Source of the DNA: Bacteroidetes bacterium UBA1952
Lineage (GTDB): Bacteria; Bacteroidota; Bacteroidia; Chitinophagales; Chitinophagaceae
Reading direction: 5' to 3'
NCBI GenBank assembly: GCA_002336725.1
Contig: DDEO01000046.1
Coordinates: forward strand, 1-7,407
Length of the DNA: 7,407 nucleotides
Shown here: piece by piece, positions 1 through 7,277 of the stretch
How the letters are laid out: every line of letters starts with the position of its first letter
Position numbering within the stretch: position 1 is the stretch's first letter
The notes under the pieces: generated by a model
The model's input: the letters and a program-made list of their open reading frames with translations, nothing else
Database searches by the model: none
What the model was told of the DNA's origin: nothing
Position numbers and translations under genes: made by a program

Positions 1-31
1 CCTCTCCTTCGGAGAGGGGCCGGGGGTGAGG
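1..31. repeat. Short palindromic intergenic repeat (left edge, probably partial)
   Basis: A perfect 7-bp inverted repeat (cctctcc at 1-7, ggagagg at 11-17, loop ttc) is followed by a G-rich tail, ggccgggggtgagg. I recognise this layout as a family of short interspersed intergenic repeats common in Bacteroidota genomes. Read on the plus strand it encodes the spurious peptide LSFGEGPGVRL that turns up in many mis-annotated small ORFs. The element touches the window edge, so its left side may be missing. The structure is seen directly; the family assignment is from memory and not searched. Confidence 0.55.
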
Positions 32-52
32 CTAACGATGCATGAGTTAGCC
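30..52. repeat. Inverted repeat, 7-bp arms
   Basis: Perfect arms ggctaac (30-36) and gttagcc (46-52) flank a 9-base loop, gatgcatga. It follows directly on the left-edge repeat and may be part of the same composite element. There is no T-run on either side, so it is not a typical intrinsic terminator. Confidence 0.45.
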
Positions 53-78
53 GTCTAAATGGTATAACACGGATAATC

Positions 79-106
79 GAGATTGCGGGTCAGGCCCGCA
101 ATGACG
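79..106. repeat. Interspersed palindromic repeat of the 'VIAGLTRN' type
   Basis: Arms attgcggg (82-89) and cccgcaat (95-102) form a perfect 8-bp stem around tcagg, and a t-g wobble can extend it. The minus strand through it reads VIAGLTRNLDYPC, a peptide often mis-annotated as a small protein. It is really the translation of a widespread intergenic repeat (gattgcgggtcaagcccgcaatgacg and variants). It lies downstream of the SNF2 gene's 3' end. The palindrome is seen; the repeat family is recognised from memory. Bases 103-229 hold nothing further that I can support. Confidence 0.6.
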
Positions 107-229
107 TGTACTGTGAGTGCGCGGCGAGGTGCTAACTGTGCTTGCTTTCTGTATGTGCTAAGCTTCGTCCTGGCAGCGGAGCCTGTGCCGCTGAAAAGCG
201 ATAACCTGCCATCTCCACAACACGGAAAA

Positions 230-3200
230 CTACTCCAGCAAAAACGCCACATCGTCCCGCGTTAGCTTCTTGATAAAACCGGCATCTTCGGTTACCAGCC
301 CGTCGGCCAGTGCCTTTTTGCGGGATTGCAGTTGCAGCACTTTCTCCTCCACGGTGTCTTTGCAAATCATGCGGTAGGCCACAATCTTGTTTTGCTGCCC
401 GATGCGGTGCGTCCGGTCAATGGCCTGCGCCTCCACCGCCGGGTTCCACCACGGGTCCACGATATAGACATATTCTGCCGCCGTCAGGTTGAGGCCCACG
501 CCGCCCGCCTTCAGCGAAATCAGAAACACCTGCACCGACGGGTCGGTCTGGAAACGCTCCACCGCTGCCGCCCGCTGCGCCGCCGGTGTGCTGCCGTCGA
601 GGTAAGTAAACGAGATGCCCGTGCGGTCGAAGTCGGCGGCGATAAGTGCCAGCATCTCGGTAAACTGCGAGAACACAAGCACCTTTTTGCCGCCCACATT
701 CTCGGTCAGTTCGCGGCGCAGCTCTTCAATTTTCACGCTCTCGTTGGTCTCCACGGCCTTGTTTTTCACCAGCGCCGGGTGGTCGCACAGTTGCCGCAAC
801 CGCAGCAGGGCTTCCAGCACCTGAATGGCCGAGCCGGCCATGCCGTCCTTGTCAATGCGTTGCAGCAGCGAGTCGCGATAGTAGCGGCGGTATTCGTCAT
901 AGACGGCGCGCTGTTCGGCTTCCATCTCACACCAAAGCACCATCTCCGTTTTGTCGGGTAGGTCGGGGGCTACCTGCGTCTTGGTGCGCCGCATCATAAA
1001 CGGGGCCAGCATCTTGCGCAGCAGGGTGCGCGGTGCTTCCTCGCCATATTTATCAATCGGGTTGGCAAAATCGGTGCGAAACATCTCGCGGCTGCCCAGC
1101 AGTCCGGGGTTCAGAAACTGAAACTGCGCATAGAGATCGAAGGTGTTGTTTTGCAGCGGCGTACCCGAAAGGCAGATGCGGTTTTTGGCCGGCAGCAGCT
1201 GCACCGCTTTGGTGGTTTGCGCATCGGGGTTTTTGATGGCCTGGCTCTCGTCGAGAATCACATAGTGCCAGGACACTTTGCTGAGCTTTTCGATGTCGCT
1301 GCGCACCGTGCCGTAGGTCGTAATCACCACGTCGGCGGTGGGCGGCGCGGCTTCGTCCCACGTGCGGTTTGCGCCGTAGTGGGTATGGTAGCGCAGGTTG
1401 GGGGCAAATTTCTCCAGCTCCGATTGCCAGTTATAAATCAGCGATGTGGGACACACCACCAGGCTTTGCGCACCGGGTTTCTTTTCTTGCAGCCATTGCA
1501 GAAACGTGATGGTTTGCAGCGTTTTTCCCAGGCCCATATCGTCGGCCAGGCAGCCGCCCCAGCCCATCTCGTCGAGCACCTGCAGCCATTGATAGCCCGC
1601 CAGTTGGTAGGGCCGTAGTTGCGCCTGAATGGTTTCCGGAACCGGCGCGGTCGTTACCGATCCAATATTGGCCAGTTTGCGCTTTTTCTCGGCCAGTTCG
1701 GCGCGCAGGTCGGCGCTTAGCGCGGCTTCGTGCAGTTGGTCGATGAGGGTAAAATGCAGTTTGCTCACCCGCAGACTGCCGTTTTTGTTTTCGGTGCCCA
1801 GGCGCAGCAAAGGGCCATATTGCTCCACAAAGTCGGTGGGCAGCAGGCCAATAGTGCCGTCGGGCAGGCGCACACCGGCCTGTCCGTTGATGAGGGCGCG
1901 GCGCACCTCTTTGAGGCTCACCTGCTGATCGCCAAACGACACCTCGATGAGCAGGTCAAACCAGTCAATCTCGCCGCCGGTTTTGTTGGAGCCTTCGGAT
2001 ACGCGCACCTCGGCGGCGTTGGCGTTGTAGCGGAAGTGTTCCAGGTCGGGGATGCCGGTAACCGCTATGCCCTCGGTCTCTAGTGCCGCAAGCGTATGCT
2101 GATACCAGCTTTGCTCCAGAGCCTGCTGGAAGGGCAGGGTATAGAAGGCGCGGCCCCGCTGCGAGTGAAATTCCGGGTGCAGGTCGGCGATTTTCCCGAC
2201 AAATGCCGCTTCTTTTGCCGGGTCGCGCAGGAGTTCTTCTAATGTGCCAGCCGCATTCTTGAAGAGCATCGGGCGGGGTGATGCTTCATAGGGAAAGGTT
2301 TCTTTGCCATATCGGAACTGGGGAATCAGGGCCAGATGCTTGCGTCCGACTTCGGTGAGGTGTAGCAGCGGCTCGAAATGCGGATGAATGGCTTTGGGGC
2401 GCAGGCTTTCTGCTATCTCCACGTCATATTCGGTGCTGAATTGCGCTATCGTCGTGCGCAGCACCTGTTCCAGTGCTGTTTGGGGCAGCAGCAATCGGCC
2501 ATGCGGCAGGGCCTCCATCAAACGCAGGTCTTTGGTAGCGGCAGGCAGATACCAGGTTTTTTCGCCTTGCAGCAGCAGGCCGTCTTGCGGGGTGAGGCGC
2601 TCCGTAACAGGCTCGCCGTTTTCGGATTTCCATACAATGCGCAGCGCCAGATATTTGCCTTCTTTGCTCAAGGAAAGACTGCCGTGGAGCGGGCTTGGGA
2701 AGAGCGAGACGGGGGTTATGTTTTGAGCGGATATGCGGGCGTTATCAGTCGTAGAGACAGCACCTTCGGGCAGGGTGCTCAGCCAGGGCCAGAGTTGTTG
2801 CAGGTTTTTATAATAATGCGTGCGGAGTTGCGCCAATACGCCTGAATAATGACGGATGGCATTGGTATCTGCCGGCAGGTTGATGTGCGTATTCAGAAGC
2901 CGCAATTCGTGGTTGAGGCCCTCGATAGAGATGTTTTCCAGCGCCTGAAAAACCTCCGGGGGGATAGCGCGGCGCAGGTCTTCCTTATGCGTCTCGTTGC
3001 TCCAGTTGAGGCGGCTGAACTTCCCTTTGGCCCTGTTTACCGGAATCAACTCCAGCCCCAGCGGCATGGCGGTTGGTTTGGTGAGCAGCACCATGCCGGG
3101 TTCTATTTCTTTGGGCAGCGAGAGGGTGTCTGGCATCGGGGAAGGGGCAGGCGGGAGCACAATGCCCAGCTGACTGGACACCTGCGCCAGTTGATGCGCT

Positions 3201-4066
3201 ACGTTTTGTGCCGGGATTAGCCATTCCGGCAGTCGGGCAACCAAGCGATCCCAATTGTCAACCTCAAAAATAATATCGGCGGCTATCGGGTCGTCGGGGG
3301 CGATGTTCAGGCGGTGAAAAAGTTCAGCTTTTTCCGCATCATAATTCCGGAAAGTAGTGAAGTATTTATCGCTGAAACGATGGCGTAGCCAGGCTACTGC
3401 CGCTTTGGTATGGGCGCAAATGCCCGCTGTTTCGCAGGTGCAGAAGAGTGTAAAAAGCTCTTTGCGGTCATAGGTAATGGCCGGGTAATGAAATGTTTTT
3501 TTGCCTGCCTGATACCGAAATTCCCAGCGGCCTTCCTGGCCTTGTTTTTCAAGCGGTGTTATTTTGTCTATTTCTGCCTGCCGGTAATATTGGCTCCAGC
3601 CCAGGAGTTCCTGCACAAAGTGGCGGGGCCGCGAGCTGCGTTGCATCTTCTGGATTTCGCGGGGGCGCTCTTCCTGCCGGGGTTTTTGGGGTGCGGCGCT
3701 TTTGGGCGCTGTTTCGGTGGCGGCCTCCGGTGTGTCGGGTTTTTCGGCTGCGTCTTTGAGCAGGAAAAGAGTGGCTGCCACCATGTGTTTGCAAATCAGC
3801 GCATCTTCGGCTGCCGGGCAGGAGCAGCGGGCCGAAAGACCGGATTTGTTCCAGCTAAAACCAACGACATACTCGCCATTGCGATTCTGGCTCGGTACTG
3901 TCAGCACCCGGCTGCGTGGGCCTTCTTTCTCAAGAGAAATGTACTCTCCATTTGCCGGACCCTTGTTCGCTTCCAGTTGCGCGAGCAGTTTTTCGCCTCT
4001 TTCCCGAATCTTGTACGGGGCATCGATGATAAAGGAATTGAATAAAGGAACAGGTAGTAGAGACAT
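230..4066 (-). CDS. SNF2-family DNA-dependent ATPase/helicase with two SWIM-type zinc fingers
   Basis: This is a 1278-residue bacterial SWI2/SNF2 ATPase, expected to translocate on double-stranded DNA and remodel protein-DNA complexes in the cytoplasm. Two zinc-binding clusters lie in the N-terminal part: C81, C83, C92, H94 (CxCx8CxH, canonical SWIM) and C209, C211, C217, H219 (CxCx5CxH). They are separated by an Ala/Pro/Glu-rich linker at about 105-140. A long, poorly conserved middle region (about 220-815) resembles the bacterial SNF2-associated region. The ATPase core is complete: motif I DDMGLGKT at 842-849, Ia VVCPTSLIYNW near 870, II DESQ at 939-942, III SGTPLQN at 967-973, IV VLVFSQF near 1130, V with ISLKAGGVGLNL near 1183-1194, and VI QAIDRTHRIGQ at 1214-1224. 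The ATG at 4066 is chosen; the frame stays open to a TTG at 4129, but that codon overlaps a promoter -7 element. It is transcribed alone and divergently from the monooxygenase gene. The exact cellular target is unknown. Confidence 0.95.
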   Translation of the reverse strand: MSLLPVPLFNSFIIDAPYKIRERGEKLLAQLEANKGPANGEYISLEKEGPRSRVLTVPSQNRNGEYVVGFSWNKSGLSARCSCPAAEDALICKHMVAATLFLLKDAAEKPDTPEAATETAPKSAAPQKPRQEERPREIQKMQRSSRPRHFVQELLGWSQYYRQAEIDKITPLEKQGQEGRWEFRYQAGKKTFHYPAITYDRKELFTLFCTCETAGICAHTKAAVAWLRHRFSDKYFTTFRNYDAEKAELFHRLNIAPDDPIAADIIFEVDNWDRLVARLPEWLIPAQNVAHQLAQVSSQLGIVLPPAPSPMPDTLSLPKEIEPGMVLLTKPTAMPLGLELIPVNRAKGKFSRLNWSNETHKEDLRRAIPPEVFQALENISIEGLNHELRLLNTHINLPADTNAIRHYSGVLAQLRTHYYKNLQQLWPWLSTLPEGAVSTTDNARISAQNITPVSLFPSPLHGSLSLSKEGKYLALRIVWKSENGEPVTERLTPQDGLLLQGEKTWYLPAATKDLRLMEALPHGRLLLPQTALEQVLRTTIAQFSTEYDVEIAESLRPKAIHPHFEPLLHLTEVGRKHLALIPQFRYGKETFPYEASPRPMLFKNAAGTLEELLRDPAKEAAFVGKIADLHPEFHSQRGRAFYTLPFQQALEQSWYQHTLAALETEGIAVTGIPDLEHFRYNANAAEVRVSEGSNKTGGEIDWFDLLIEVSFGDQQVSLKEVRRALINGQAGVRLPDGTIGLLPTDFVEQYGPLLRLGTENKNGSLRVSKLHFTLIDQLHEAALSADLRAELAEKKRKLANIGSVTTAPVPETIQAQLRPYQLAGYQWLQVLDEMGWGGCLADDMGLGKTLQTITFLQWLQEKKPGAQSLVVCPTSLIYNWQSELEKFAPNLRYHTHYGANRTWDEAAPPTADVVITTYGTVRSDIEKLSKVSWHYVILDESQAIKNPDAQTTKAVQLLPAKNRICLSGTPLQNNTFDLYAQFQFLNPGLLGSREMFRTDFANPIDKYGEEAPRTLLRKMLAPFMMRRTKTQVAPDLPDKTEMVLWCEMEAEQRAVYDEYRRYYRDSLLQRIDKDGMAGSAIQVLEALLRLRQLCDHPALVKNKAVETNESVKIEELRRELTENVGGKKVLVFSQFTEMLALIAADFDRTGISFTYLDGSTPAAQRAAAVERFQTDPSVQVFLISLKAGGVGLNLTAAEYVYIVDPWWNPAVEAQAIDRTHRIGQQNKIVAYRMICKDTVEEKVLQLQSRKKALADGLVTEDAGFIKKLTRDDVAFLLE

Positions 4067-4126
4067 GGATGTTCTGATGGCAGGCAGGATGCCGCAAAAG
4101 GATAACTTTCCGGGGATGGAAAAACG

Positions 4127-4134
4127 CAAAATTA
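4127..4134 (-). promoter_or_regulatory. Putative -7 promoter element of the SNF2 gene
   Basis: On the minus strand these bases read TAATTTTG, an exact match to the Bacteroidota -7 consensus TAnnTTTG. Transcription would start near 4120, giving a leader of about 54 bases before the ATG at 4066. I see no well-spaced -33 TTG, so the call rests on the -7 box and its position. It also argues against the upstream TTG start at 4129, which would lie inside the promoter. Confidence 0.5.
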
Positions 4135-4318
4135 TTCTTTGCCGAACAATCGGCGGCGGATGTTCTGCTTTCGGGAGGAGGAAGAAAAATGCGCACGCAG
4201 AAAGCCCCTGCTTTTCCGGGTTGCTTCCTACTTTGCTGGCGCTGTTTTATTGCCCAAAAAACGCCTCTGGTTTCCCGGCCTTTAAACGCACCGCTTTTCT
4301 TTTTAAAAAAACACTCTC

Positions 4319-5332
4319 ATGCTCCAATTTGGCCTTTCCACCTTCGCCGACCTCGGCGATCTTTCGCCCCGGCAACGCTTTCAAAACCTTTTGGAAGAAG
4401 GCCGGAAGGCCGATGAACTGGGCTTCGATGTCTTTGCCGTTGGCGAACACCACCGCGCCGATTATGCCGTGAGCAGCCCGCCGGTCGCTCTCGCAGCCCT
4501 TGCGGCCATCACCCAAAACATCCGCCTTTCCAGCGCCGTAATGGTGCTTTCGAGCGATGATCCGGTGCGCGTCTTTGAGCAGTTTGCTACGCTGGATAAT
4601 ATCTCCAACGGACGCGCCGAAATCATGGCCGGTCGCGGCTCTTTTATCGAAAGCTTTCCGCTTTTTGGGTATAACCTTCAGGACTACGAGACCCTTTTTG
4701 CCGAAAAACTGGACCTGCTGGCCAGCCTCTGCCGGCAGGAAGCCGTCTCTGTTTCCGGAAAACACGTGCAGCCGCTTCAAGATGTAACGGTCTATCCGCG
4801 CCCGGTGCAGCAGCCCTTACCCTTGTGGGTAGCCGTGGGTGGCACGCCGCAGAGTGTGGTGCGGGCGGCACGCTACAACCTGCCGCTCACGCTGGCCATC
4901 ATCGGCGGGCGCTGGGCGCAGTTTGTGCCTTTTGTAGCACTTTATAAAGCGCAAATGGCCGGCCACGACCATGGCGGCGCGCAAATCTGCATCAACCAGC
5001 ACTGCTATATCGCCGAAGATTCGCAGTCTGCCGCCGATGATTTCTATCCGGCACATCACGGCGTTTTCAGCCGCATCGGGCAGGAAAGAGGCTGGAGTCC
5101 GGGTGGTCGCTCCGAATACGACACGGCATTGCGCCCCGCCGGACACTTGCTCGTGGGCAGTCCGCAGCAAGTCATTGATCAGCTATGTGCCGAATATGAT
5201 GCTTTTGGCAACACCCGCTTCCTGCTGCAAACGAGCATCGGCAACCTGCCCCACAAAAAAGTACTCCGCTCAATGGAGTTGCTGGCTACAAAGGTGATTC
5301 CGGCGGTGCGGGAATATGCCAAAGGAGGATAG
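4319..5332 (+). CDS. LLM-class flavin-dependent oxidoreductase (luciferase-like monooxygenase)
   Basis: This 337-residue protein has the bacterial-luciferase TIM-barrel fold, which normally uses reduced FMN (or F420) to oxidise a small organic substrate. The N-terminal strand FGLSTFAD (4-11), the strand-end motif FAVGEHH (39-45), SSPPVALAALAAIT (52-65), the IRLSSAV strand (68-74) and NGRAEIMAGRGSF (97-109) are typical of the family. So are PLWVAVGG (168-175) and the C-terminal LLVGSPQQVIDQL (277-289), the usual cofactor-side segment. The length is normal for a single-domain member. It most resembles the Atu2307/2I7G-like group in my memory; cofactor and substrate cannot be read from the sequence. 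The ATG follows an A/T-rich stretch (tttttaaaaaaacactctc) with no Shine-Dalgarno, normal for Bacteroidota. No close partner gene: it is divergent from the SNF2 gene and convergent with the fasciclin gene. Confidence 0.92.
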   Translation: MLQFGLSTFADLGDLSPRQRFQNLLEEGRKADELGFDVFAVGEHHRADYAVSSPPVALAALAAITQNIRLSSAVMVLSSDDPVRVFEQFATLDNISNGRAEIMAGRGSFIESFPLFGYNLQDYETLFAEKLDLLASLCRQEAVSVSGKHVQPLQDVTVYPRPVQQPLPLWVAVGGTPQSVVRAARYNLPLTLAIIGGRWAQFVPFVALYKAQMAGHDHGGAQICINQHCYIAEDSQSAADDFYPAHHGVFSRIGQERGWSPGGRSEYDTALRPAGHLLVGSPQQVIDQLCAEYDAFGNTRFLLQTSIGNLPHKKVLRSMELLATKVIPAVREYAKGG

Positions 5333-5540
5333 ACGCGGGGTGGAATGTCGGTTCTTTCAGACTCCTTCCCGGTTATGGAGCCACAGCGCAAAGAGGGTAA
5401 ATACGGTTTTCATGGGATGCGGCTTTTTTTAAGAGGAAACGGAAAAGTTTTGCCCCTGTAAAAGTCCGCCGTCGCGCGGCGCAGGTCAATACGATGAATT
5501 GAGTATTTTTTGGTATAAATGCAGCGTAGCAGAAAAAAGA

Positions 5541-5571
5541 AAAAGGACACCTCTTGTGAAGGTGTCCTTTT
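5541..5571 (-). terminator. Intrinsic terminator of the fasciclin gene, probably bidirectional
   Basis: A perfect 12-bp stem (aaaaggacacct at 5541-5552, aggtgtcctttt at 5560-5571) encloses a 7-base loop. On the minus strand the hairpin is followed by a T-rich run (tcttttttct, complement of 5531-5540), and it lies 43 bases beyond the fasciclin stop, so it is a good Rho-independent terminator for that gene. On the plus strand the 3' arm ends in four Ts, so it may also stop readthrough from the oxidoreductase gene, which ends at 5332. The rest of the 5333-5614 spacer holds no supported gene. Confidence 0.85.
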
Positions 5572-5614
5572 CTGCTGCCTGCGTTTTTTCGGTTTGGAAA
5601 CCTGCGCGATTCGT

Positions 5615-6190
5615 TTACGACGGCATCAGCACCGCGTTAATCACGTGAATGACACCGTTGGATTGATTTACGTCTGCCGTAGTAACCTCGGCGCTATGTC
5701 CTTTGGCATCTTTCACGTAAATCTTTTTGCCCTTCATCCAGAAGGTCAGTTCCTCGCCCTGCACGGTGGGCATCATGGCCATGCCATTTCCGGATTTCTT
5801 AATAGCCATCATAATATCTTTGGCGCTGTATTTTCCGGCAAGCACGTGGTAAGTCAGGATTTTGGTCAGCATCTCCTTGTTTTCCGGTTTCAGCAGGGTG
5901 GCTACGGTGCCTTTGGGCAGCTTGTCGAAGGCAGCGTTGGTGGGTGCCAGCACGGTGAACGGCCCCGGGCCTTGCAGGGTTTCTACCAGTCCGGCGGCCT
6001 TCACGGCGGCAACGAGCGTGGTGTGTTCTTTGGAATTGACCGCGTTTTCGATGATGTTCTTAGACGGATACATCGGCGCGCCGCCTACCATCACGGTTTT
6101 TTCTTTCATGCCCTGGGCAGAAGCGGTGAAGGTAAATCCGGTGGTCAGGGCGAGGCCCAGCATCAGGGTGGCAATTTTGTTGTGTCGCAT
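5615..6190 (-). CDS. Secreted single-domain fasciclin (FAS1) protein
   Basis: This 191-residue protein starts with a Sec signal peptide: basic MRHNK, a hydrophobic core of about 7-22, and a TASA|Q signal-peptidase I site near residue 25. There is no lipobox cysteine, so it should be released to the periplasm or outside rather than lipidated. One FAS1 domain fills the rest, with the H1 motif FTVLAPTNAAFDKL (78-91), the central YHVLAGKY (114-121) and the H2 motif NGVIHVINAVLMP (178-190). FAS1 domains mediate adhesion and matrix or surface interactions, and small secreted copies are common in Bacteroidota and Proteobacteria. The length is normal for a one-domain member. The ATG at 6190 is the only start giving a full signal peptide. 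It ends at a strong terminator and is transcribed alone. The ligand is unknown. Confidence 0.95.
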   Translation of the reverse strand: MRHNKIATLMLGLALTTGFTFTASAQGMKEKTVMVGGAPMYPSKNIIENAVNSKEHTTLVAAVKAAGLVETLQGPGPFTVLAPTNAAFDKLPKGTVATLLKPENKEMLTKILTYHVLAGKYSAKDIMMAIKKSGNGMAMMPTVQGEELTFWMKGKKIYVKDAKGHSAEVTTADVNQSNGVIHVINAVLMPS

Positions 6191-6551
6191 GACGGTTGTG
6201 TTTTAGGGGGTGTTTAGAAAAGAGATTTCGTTAGCAGATACGACGGCTTGCCTGCCGGCGGTTTGGCTTTTTAAGAAAAAATATCCCTGACGGCTGTTTC
6301 GGCTGTGGTATTTCCGGAAAAAGCACCCCTGTCTGCGGCCACCACCGATGAATATTGGGGGCAAAACACCCTGCAAGGCTTTTGTGACGCTCCCGCAAAT
6401 CCCTGCAAACCGCGTTTCCCCCCTCCGTTTCTTTTTTTTTGCCCGGAAGCGGAATTCAGGCACAAATGCCCGTGCTGACACCGACAGAATTTCTGGCATC
6501 CCGGTAAGTCTGAGGTCTGCGGCCCGCCCTGTCGTAATTTCGCGGCCCGTT
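6191..6551. other. Divergent intergenic region between the fasciclin and ABC-F genes, no gene seen
   Basis: These 361 bases separate two divergent genes and should carry both promoters. On the minus strand TATTTTTT (complement of 6276-6283) matches seven of eight positions of TAnnTTTG and could serve the fasciclin gene with a leader of about 80 bases; this is weak because the area is simply A/T-rich. A run of nine or so Ts lies near 6430-6440. The ABC-F reading frame stays open back to 6348, but that stretch gives an arginine- and phenylalanine-rich sequence unlike any ABC protein N-terminus, so I treat it as non-coding. Confidence 0.6.
6535..6542 (+). promoter_or_regulatory. Possible -7 promoter element of the ABC-F gene
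   Basis: TAATTTCG matches seven of eight positions of the Bacteroidota -7 consensus TAnnTTTG. It ends nine bases before the ATG at 6552, which would give an almost leaderless transcript. Such -7 boxes just upstream of start codons are frequent in this phylum. No clear -33 TTG is visible, so this is tentative. Confidence 0.35.
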
Positions 6552-7277
6552 ATGCTGCTGTCTCTTCAAAACGTAAACTTTTCCTTTGGCGCCCGCACGA
6601 TGCTCGACGACGTGTCGTGGCAGATTTCTACCGGCGAGCGCATTGGCCTCGTTGGGCCTAATGGTGCCGGAAAATCCACGCTGCTGCGCCTTATTACCGG
6701 TATGTATGCGCCCAACGGCGGCAGCATCAACAAGCCCAAAGACGTTACCCTCGGCTTTTTCAACCAGGATTTGCTGTCGTTTTCTACCAGCGAAAGCATT
6801 CTGGAAGTCGGCATGACCGCCTTTGAGCGCGCCAAAGAAATTGAGGCGGAAATGCAGGATGTGCTCCACAAGCTGGAAAGCAAGCCCGACGACGCCGCGC
6901 TGCTCGACAAATACAGCCACCTGCTCCACGATTTTGAAGTGGCCGGCGGATACGAGATGGAACACCGCGCCGCCGAAGTGCTCGAAGGACTGGGCTTTTC
7001 CACCGCCGACCTCAGCCGTCCCTACGACCAGTTTTCCGGCGGCTGGCGGATGCGCGTGCTGTTGGCCAAAATGATGCTCCAGGCACCCGACCTGCTCTTG
7101 CTCGACGAACCGACCAACCACCTATCGATCGCGCTCGTCGACGAACTGACCGACGCGCTCAACGCCACCCAAGCGGCTGTGATCGTATCCACCCACGACA
7201 GGCAGCTTCTTCGCGACGTCGACGGCTGGCCCTCGTTGCTACTGGCAGCACCGACCGAGAGCGAGGCGCTGGTATGA
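6552..7277 (+). CDS. ABC-F-type ATPase, chimeric: Bacteroidota NBD1 joined to an actinobacterial C-terminus
   Basis: The frame encodes 241 residues. Residues 1-190 read as the first nucleotide-binding domain of a normal ABC-F protein (soluble, ribosome-associated, no membrane partner): Walker A GPNGAGKS at 35-42, a charged helical arm at about 90-125, the signature FSGGWRMRV at 161-169 and Walker B LLLLDEPTNH at 181-190. A Bacteroidota ABC-F should then continue with a D-loop of the LDLPSI type, the inter-domain linker and a second ATPase domain, for about 530-650 residues in all. Instead residues 191-241 (LSIALVDELTDAL..., STHDRQLLRDVDGWP) match my knowledge of the extreme C-terminus of actinobacterial ABC-F proteins, and the frame stops. 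The product would keep one nearly complete ABC fold but lack the linker and second domain that define the family. The start at 6552 is preferred because the domain begins there. Most likely an assembly artefact, less likely a real fusion. Confidence 0.75.
   Translation: MLLSLQNVNFSFGARTMLDDVSWQISTGERIGLVGPNGAGKSTLLRLITGMYAPNGGSINKPKDVTLGFFNQDLLSFSTSESILEVGMTAFERAKEIEAEMQDVLHKLESKPDDAALLDKYSHLLHDFEVAGGYEMEHRAAEVLEGLGFSTADLSRPYDQFSGGWRMRVLLAKMMLQAPDLLLLDEPTNHLSIALVDELTDALNATQAAVIVSTHDRQLLRDVDGWPSLLLAAPTESEALV
7090..7124. other. Probable chimeric junction inside the Walker B coding sequence
   Basis: Protein family affinity changes here from Bacteroidota ABC-F NBD1 to actinobacterial ABC-F C-terminus. 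The bases coding DLLLLDEPTNHL are among the most conserved in the ABC family, so two unrelated genomes can share a long identical stretch here, the classic place for an assembler to misjoin. Hand counts give 30/60, 37/60 and 33/60 GC in the blocks at 6721, 6841 and 6901, against 160/240 (about 67%) in 7141-7380. Confidence 0.65.

Noticed and set aside
174..193. Hairpin (cagcgg / ccgctg) just downstream of the SNF2 stop, considered as its terminator
   Set aside because: The stem is only 6 bp with an 8-base loop, and there is no T-run on the minus strand after it.
55..252. Small minus-strand ORF containing HVIAGLTRNLDYPC
   Set aside because: The peptide is the translation of a dispersed palindromic repeat, a well-known source of false small-protein annotations.
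326..961. 211-residue plus-strand open frame opposite the SNF2 gene
   Set aside because: It lies wholly antisense to the conserved helicase C-terminal domain and has a His/Arg/Leu-rich composition typical of an antisense shadow in GC-rich DNA. The same applies to the long plus-strand frames at 1151-1618, 2378-2845 and 3410-4045.
230..6190. SNF2, monooxygenase and fasciclin genes as one defence or biosynthetic island
   Set aside because: The genes alternate in strand with their own promoters and terminator, and no nuclease, methylase, toxin or biosynthetic partner is present. SNF2 proteins do occur in some defence systems, but nothing here supports that role.
5519..6217. 232-residue plus-strand open frame across the fasciclin gene
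   Set aside because: It is antisense to a clear secreted FAS1 protein with signal peptide, and begins inside the terminator region.
6348..6551. 68-residue N-terminal extension of the ABC-F frame
   Set aside because: The sequence is low-complexity (FFFF, Arg-rich), unlike ABC-F N-termini, and covers the expected promoter region. The domain starts cleanly at the ATG at 6552.
6552..7277. A novel one-domain ABC-F paired with an MFS exporter as a new resistance system
   Set aside because: The abrupt change of family affinity exactly at a highly conserved motif, with GC rising downstream, is better explained by a misjoined contig.
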